Shown here: in pieces, positions 57,903 through 64,000 of the stretch | How positions within the stretch are numbered: position 1 is the first letter of the stretch | Layout: each line of letters opens with the position of its first letter | Assembly (NCBI GenBank): GCA_035236585.1 | Contig: CP141126.1 | Location: 64,705,414 to 64,769,413 of the forward strand | Length of the DNA: 64,000 nt | Direction of reading: 5' to 3' | From: Warburgia ugandensis | Lineage: Eukaryota; Streptophyta; Magnoliopsida; Canellales; Canellaceae | Made by a program: the position numbers and the translations under genes | Notes under the pieces: generated by a model | What the model saw: the letters and a program-made list of their open reading frames with translations, nothing else | The model's database searches: none | What the model was told of the DNA's origin: nothing

Positions 57903-58870
57903 CCTAGGTTTCCTATTATTGAAAAATTCTAGTTTTCTCCCCTCCTCTCTCCTAGTTTTAAAGGTTGGCGAATTGCACTACCTCCAAGTGAACAAGAAGA
58001 AGAAGAAATCTTGGAGTCAAGAATCTCAACTAGTGGTGCACTAACTAGAGATTGTAGTTTTGATCCTAGACAAGATATATTTTCTCTATTGATTCAGGCT
58101 TAAGATGCCACTTCATGCCATTTAAGATTAATCAAATAAAAATTTCTAAGTTCTTAATTAAAATTGAGAAAATTTCCCAACTTTTTGCAAGCTCTCCAAT
58201 ATTGGTAATAGAGCCTACTTAAAATAATGTGTTTTGTATTTTGTATGAATCGATATGATCGAGATTTCATAGTTACTGGATAGTTCATATGTAAAGATAT
58301 ACATATGCCTTGTTTTTTACATAACTTTTATTTATCGGTTGAATTTTAATCTAAAATATTAAAGAGTTATATAACACATAATAAGCTTTCATTCACTAAT
58401 TTCACTAAATTATATATTTGTTTGATGGGGTTTCTAATCTTAGAAAATGTCTCTGTCCTTAGAGAGTATTTTCTTTGGTGCATGAGTTATGCATGTACTT
58501 TTGTTTTAAAACTTTAGTACGTGATACAAATTTTGAAAAAAAATTCAATGGAATAAATCTCATTGATTTCTAACATAATTTGCATCTTCCTTAATTCTGA
58601 AAGAAAATATAGACATTATTATTTTTCTATTTATCAAAACTAGGCTTTGTTTTTCAATGAAAATCAAAATTTTAATTTATTGGTTTCTTGTGTGTATGTT
58701 AAGATTTCTCACCAAGTTTTATCAAGTTTTTCTTTCAATTTTGACGTAAGACTAAAATCCCATTTTTTAAGAATAGAAAAGTGGGTTTTGGATTTTCTAG
58801 GTGCTTGACTTCGAATTTTTGCATCAAACTTTGAGAATATATTTTTAATTTGATTGTAAACAAAAGCATG

Positions 58871-61800
58871 TGTAACATCTCATAAAGAAAAAAAAAACGA
58901 AATTGCCTTAAATAGGAGGGACTATATTTGATATGGGCGCCCCACACTATTTAAGTGAAATGAGAACAGACCGTTAGGTCTATTCCCAAAACGAACACCC
59001 ACAGAAAACCTGACTGGAGGGAGAAACAAAGAGAGGAGAGAGGAAAAAGAAGAGAGGAGAGAAGAGGAGGAGAAGGAAGAAAGAGAAGGAGAAGGGGGCC
59101 GAGCTGCTTGAGTTAATGGCATGATGGCAAAACAGAGAAGACGGGGTTTTTTTGGGCTGCCAGAGATCCAGGCCATCGCCGGAGACAACGGCGGCTTGGA
59201 TCGCTGATCCGAGCCAATCAATTTATTCACGAACATCAAACGATCAAAAACCCCGAAGTTATTGAGAGATCTAAGCGGATCTTGATCGTCAATTGGAGGG
59301 GAAACAACACCCATGCCTAGGTTTGGAGGGTTTTAAGACAGATTGGAGATGATTAAACCCATTCTAGAGGGGGAAAAAACACGAAAATGCGTTTTGAAGG
59401 TAAGATCTACAAAACCCAACATCGAATTTGTGGAATTTTGTTAAATCCATGCGTTTTATGCTAGATTTAAGATTTGGCGATGATCTAGCCGTTAATTCTT
59501 CAATCCATGCTTAGATAAGCATAATATAGTATGATCTATGTTTGATTTAGAAAAAAAATTGTTAATTTTGGATAAAAAACCGATCGAACAATCTCAGCCA
59601 TCCGATCGGGTACTGTTCACACAGTAACATTGTGATGTCTGATCGACAATCAGACACCACAGATGAGTTCCCCGTACTTAAAATTGATAAGATGACTAGA
59701 AGTATATGAATTTGAAGTGAAACAGATCGGATGATCTAGGTCGTCCAATCTGTCACTATTCAAATAGACACTTTGTGATATCGGATCAATGATTAGAGGT
59801 CACAAATGGATTCCTGAACCGTGAATCATCATAGATATGATATAAAGTATGGAATTTGGATAAACTGATATCGAAAATCGGGTGCCATGAACTGTTCATG
59901 ATGCTCATTATATCAGTCTGATTTAAGAATAAAATTATAGGCTATATTAAAGACTATAGCATGGAAAATAACACCTCAGCTCCATCCTAAGAGTTGATAT
60001 GGATAGGAATCAAGGATTAAGACCACTGAATAGTGATAGTGACTTGCAGTTACTTAAGAAGAGTAGTGAATAGCCAATCCAGGGTCAATGGTGTGGATTG
60101 GAAATCCAATAATTGTTTGCCATTAAATTAGCTATCAACCAATAGCTAATGAAACACTTTTTGCACAGTAATGAACACTGTCACTTTGCCTTGTGCCAAA
60201 TAATGTTAGGAAAGCGAGGAGAAGTCCTAGAATTGTATAACTGAACATGTGTTTGTATTGTTACAGAGGTGACTGATAGGGAGCGCATACGCGAATTGAA
60301 TGAAGTACTCGCCTCAGTGAACTAGAAGATCTTCAATTGAGGTAGGTGGAATTAAGATTGCTACGATTTTCACTATATATATGCATGTGTATATGAATTT
60401 CAAGCATTGAAACGAATCTTTTTTATTTATACAAAAGATAAGATGAATGTGCATGCTGAATTTGAATTATGATTAAACTATTTATGCATAAGCTATGCAT
60501 TATTGTGAACCATATGAGAGAAATGAAGACTGATACTAGGAAATTGTGAAATGGCTCGTATGAATGAAAGGGGTCGTTATGATATGGGTAGGCCACGAAG
60601 TCGTTATGATGTGGGCAGGCCTTCGGGCTGAACAAGCTACTGGTCCCTGAACCCTATTGATTGGGGAGTTTGACGCGTTCTGAAAGGGGTCATTATGATG
60701 TGGGTAGGCCACGGAGTCATTAAGATGTGGGCGGGCCTTCGGGCTGGACAAGCTACCGGTCCCTGAACCCTATTGATTGGGGAGTTTGACGCGTTCTGAA
60801 AAGGGTCATTATGATGTGGGCAGGCCTTCGGGCTGGACTAGCTACCAGTCCCTGAACCCCAATGTTTGGGGAGTTTGACGCGTTCTGAGAGGTCGTTACG
60901 ATGTGGGCAGCTGGACAAGCTACCGATTCCTGGCTGGACGAGCTATCGATCTCTTAGGAGCAAGCCTTGAGGTGTGTCTTTGGGTTTAACCCACTGTACC
61001 AACTCACTGCGCTAAAGAGGATAATATTATTTGCTGTGTACTTGATACACACAACAACACATTGGTATTTGATATGTGAAATGGCTCGTAAGAGCGAAGA
61101 TTGGTATCAGGAAATGTAAATGACTTGTAAGTTTGATACGTGATTGCATACTTTGCTTTTCAAAGAATGTGTTTTGAACTGATGCATTGACATTCCTTCC
61201 ATGTTGGCATGGATTCATGATTCTGATAAATGTTGAATGATTTCAAGTGAAATGATAATTGAATTGTTGTTTGCAGGATTCAACATGGCTAAATTGATAT
61301 ATATATATAATTATCATGAATTTTGTTTATATAAAACATTGCGTCTTATTCCACTTACACAAGCAATTGCTTGCTAAGGCATTGCCGTGGTGTGCAATGT
61401 CTCAGATACTGAGAATAGTAGCAAGTTTGGCATGTTGACAGTATCGCAGAACAAAGGACTCCCAAGGAATAGGAGCTGCTTACTGATAGGAGCGCACCAA
61501 CAGAAGCTTAGGAAGAGGACAGATAAGAATTGGTCTTTAAATTGAAGTTGTCATATTATAAATGAGAAAGAGATTGCATTGTATATAATTATGGGAATTT
61601 GGAAGACTTATGTGACTAAATTGTGCTGTGGAGGTTCTGGGTGTGTTGTGTTGAGGTAAACTGTCTTTGTTTTGTTAGATATATGAAAAGGAGATAGAGT
61701 CTCCATTTATATTTTAAAATTGTCAGTAATGTTTATTAGGTACTTTGCAATGATATGTGTTAATGTCATATGTCCGAAAAATAGAGGAAACTCTATCGAA

Positions 61801-62004
61801 TTTAGTAGAATGAGTGCTCATTTCACCAAGAATCCTTGTTTTTGATAGAACAAAAATGACACTCAGGGTTTTTCAAAGTGAATTTGAAAGAAAAGATTTT
61901 TCATTGTATTGCACTATTTTACAAAAATTATTTCAAGTTGGATCGATCCTGCATTAGAAATTAGTTTGTATTTAAAATTTCATTTGAAAACCTGGGTAGT
62001 CACA
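58871..62004 (+). mobile_element. Solo LTR of family B, about 3.13 kb
   Basis: The element starts TGTAACATCTC at 58871 and ends GGGTAGTCACA at 62004. The flanking pentamers are GCATG (58866-58870) and TCATG (62005-62009), a target duplication with one mismatch. The 3' terminus matches the LTR end at 1776. The 5' part matches 49060 onward. No internal coding follows, so it is a solo LTR. It holds a tandem array at 60565-60960 and an A/G-rich leader-like tract at 59020-59095. Confidence 0.7.
60565..60960 (+). repeat. Tandem array inside the LTR, about 117-bp units, 3 copies plus a partial
   Basis: TTTGACGCGTTCTGA ends units near 60683, 60799 and 60888. Each unit carries GGTC(A/G)TTATGATGTGGG, then CCTTCGGGCTGGACAAGCTA and CCCTGAACCC. 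The last unit is shortened. The array is less AT-rich than its surroundings and lies within the LTR, as subrepeats do in some plant gypsy LTRs. Confidence 0.9.
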
Positions 62005-64000
62005 TCATGTCCTATTTTACTTGAATTTCATGGTTTAGTAAAATCTTAAATACATACAATGAATGAGTTTCATGTCTATGTACTGGGACTTTATGTGAAA
62101 ACTATAATTATAATCAAGACATGACATGATGAGATTATTTATAATAGATAAACCATTTTGGATTATCATATGATATTTTAATTTATTTCTTTATAAGTAA
62201 AATTGTTTATGTAAATTTTTTGTAAAATTTTTTATGTAAGTTTTCTATTTCAATTTTACCAATATATGCATGAGATTAAATAGCATGATTGAAAATGATA
62301 TTAAATGAATATCTCTAGGCTATGTTTCTCTTGTATTTCTAGAATGTATCAAATAATTTTAATAATTTATAACATAATAAATCCATGAGATGAACATTAG
62401 AATCTTTAAGTTAGACATAATAATATGGGAATTTGGAATATTTAGTATAATGACTTAATTATTTGAATCATGTGATTGTTTAGGTCATTCAATTCTCTAC
62501 AAGTGAGCTTTTGAATTGCATCAATCTAATTTAAAATGAGAAAGTTATGGCCATTTTAGAACATGCATATAAGCTTTGGATGTGTGACTATAGGCCATAA
62601 TGAATGTTTAAGACGAATGAGATTCAATTGATGATGTTGAATGATTATGGATGTATTTTAATTATTCATCTATACTTGCTTGCTCTCTCCATTTTTGAAT
62701 AACATATGCCACTTGAGCAGTTGCTTAATCATGAAAATAGGTTTCTAATGTTTCTATTCTTTTCAGAAGGATGTAATTTTTCTTTTCTTTGAGAATCAGG
62801 ATAGTTTAAATTGTTTAGAAGATGGAGAAAAGACTTTGATTATGGATGGAGATTCAAAGAATCACTAGGAGCCAAAGAAATGATAGTGCACAAAAATTCG
62901 TTGGAATAGTGGGAGTAGAAGATTCAACCCAAAATCTTCATAAGGTATATCATGATAATCTTGAAAAATTTATGAGAGAGTCATATTAAGATATTATGAT
63001 TAACTTGATAAATCTTTGTAGTTCATAAGCATAATTGTGATGACTTTGATTTTCTTAATTCAAATATATTATTTTGCAAGTTGTTATCAATTAAAGTGAG
63101 TTGCCTTGGTGGTCTTATGATCAAAATACTTGCATTTGGTCATGGGTTGAAACCTCTATTTGAGCATAAATCAATTTTATTTTGTGAATTTAGCAAGTTT
63201 TTGTGAAATTGTATTTGGATGTCCCAGATTAATTCACATCGTGGGATGATCATGATGAAACATGAAAATGTGTAAATATTAGGTAAGTATATTTAATTAG
63301 GAATACATGAGTTGATAAGTGTCCAATTTATATAAAAAGTACCCAATTAGTAGTCAATGTGTTATGAAATATAGGGTATTATCCTTGATTTTTGCCAAAA
63401 TTCATAACATATGCATTTATAAACTAATAATTTAAAATTTTGATATTTTACAGGGGCAGGAGCTAATGCAGATTAATTACATGAATTTTCATAAGTTTTT
63501 TGGATTTAATTAGAGTTTTTGATCTTTTGTAGGTATTGAGATAATGATCCAATTGCGAAGATTGATCAAGATGAGAATTGAAGACCAAAATCAAAAGAGA
63601 GAGCCAGGACTGAAAATTCATCACTTCAATGCTCAATTAAGGTTCAAGATCATCCTAGGGCAAGTACGAAAGCAACTGGAAAACCCAAAGGTGATTATAA
63701 TGGGCCCATACAAAATCCATGCAATTCAACCACCTTTGTATGATAATTGGAGCCACACATGCAAGCCACATTAGCCATCTTAGCCATACAAGCCATGCAA
63801 GCCTCGAAGCCAAGGGACTAAGCCACCAAGCAAGGATCCATCAATGTGAGCCACTAACTCACTTAAGCCAATTCCACATGGAGCCACATGATTGGAGGAT
63901 AAATTCAAGTATTTACCTAATGAAAAGATTGGATTTTCAAAAGGATAATTAGAAGGAAGTTGGATGAATATCAAATATGGAAACGTAGCATGAGGTGAAC
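62005..64000. other. AT-rich retroelement-like noncoding sequence
   Basis: No domain-bearing frame was found. The last 500 bp (63440-63970) has the flavour of a gypsy LTR or leader: an ACAGGGGCAGG word, a TTTGTAGGT acceptor-like word and a mixed-coding 77-residue frame. From 63750 to 63870 a short word AGCCAYNNNN recurs about ten times (AAGCCACATTAGCCATCTTA and similar), a degenerate short repeat. Boundaries and family are not visible. Confidence 0.3.

Larger units (their letters stand above)
54240..58201 (+). mobile_element. LTR family C copy 2, split by a roughly 3-kb segment
   Basis: 54250-54720 and 57725-58200 are collinear with 6700-7220, 7145-7225 and 9240-9480 of copy 1. Between them lies about 3 kb (about 54720-57725) that copy 1 lacks and that holds three tandem arrays. 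At 58203-58214 the sequence TGGTAATAGAGC resembles the primer binding site TGGTATCAGAGC, so the LTR 3' end is near 58198. About 650 bp of presumed internal sequence follows before the next LTR insertion. The left boundary is uncertain. Confidence 0.4.

Noticed and set aside
1..64000. CRISPR arrays, bacterial operons, phage genes or rRNA/tRNA clusters
   Set aside because: No direct-repeat/spacer pattern of CRISPR type, no ribosome-binding-site-led gene strings and no rRNA or tRNA sequences were seen. Introns and SINEs show a plant nuclear origin.

Overview
The window looks like nuclear DNA of a flowering plant. It is AT-rich, holds few genes, has GT-AG introns up to 6.4 kb, contains tRNA-derived SINEs of the plant Au type, and carries many decayed LTR retrotransposons. 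Both recognisable genes are plant-specific orthologues: an SR34-type splicing factor and the F-box protein EID1. The species cannot be fixed. A non-grass angiosperm with a repeat-rich genome fits best.

Layout. 1-5.9 kb: 3' part of a long LTR, then the 3' internal end and 3' LTR of a Ty3/gypsy element. 6.7-9.65 kb: an LTR copy with a primer-binding-site-like end, holding a young tandem triplication. 9.66-12.76 kb: a 3.1 kb LTR on the minus strand. 12.8-15.6 kb: retroelement-like noncoding DNA and a long inverted repeat. 16.1-29 kb: the SR34-type gene, with 13 coding exons and a leader intron. Its introns hold a SINE with a target duplication, a TIR element, three independent tandem duplications and a candidate poison exon. 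29-36.9 kb: Au SINE copies, a 5'-truncated RTE-type LINE and an LTR-like direct repeat pair. 37-39 kb: intronless EID1. 39-44 kb: noncoding DNA, then a Ty1/copia RT-RNaseH remnant interrupted and bounded by Au SINEs. 44.12-46.22 kb: a 2.1 kb solo LTR with a perfect 5-bp target duplication, next to a frameshifted coding-like fragment. 49-54 kb: a third long LTR, a CACTA-like remnant with Ulp1-protease-like exons, and a copia protease/GAG-pre-integrase remnant. 54-58.2 kb: a second copy of the 6.7-kb LTR family, split by about 3 kb carrying three different minisatellites. 58.87-62.0 kb: a 3.1 kb solo LTR. 62-64 kb: retroelement-like noncoding DNA.

The two genes are both on the plus strand about 9 kb apart and show no sign of joint regulation. 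SR34 acts in pre-mRNA splicing. EID1 acts in SCF-type turnover within phytochrome A light signalling. No convincing new multi-gene system is visible. The observations most worth checking are the PTC-bearing cassette exon and tandem-duplicated intron 10 of the SR gene, the duplicated leader intron, the hairpin upstream of its promoter, the 281-bp triplication and the minisatellite cluster.
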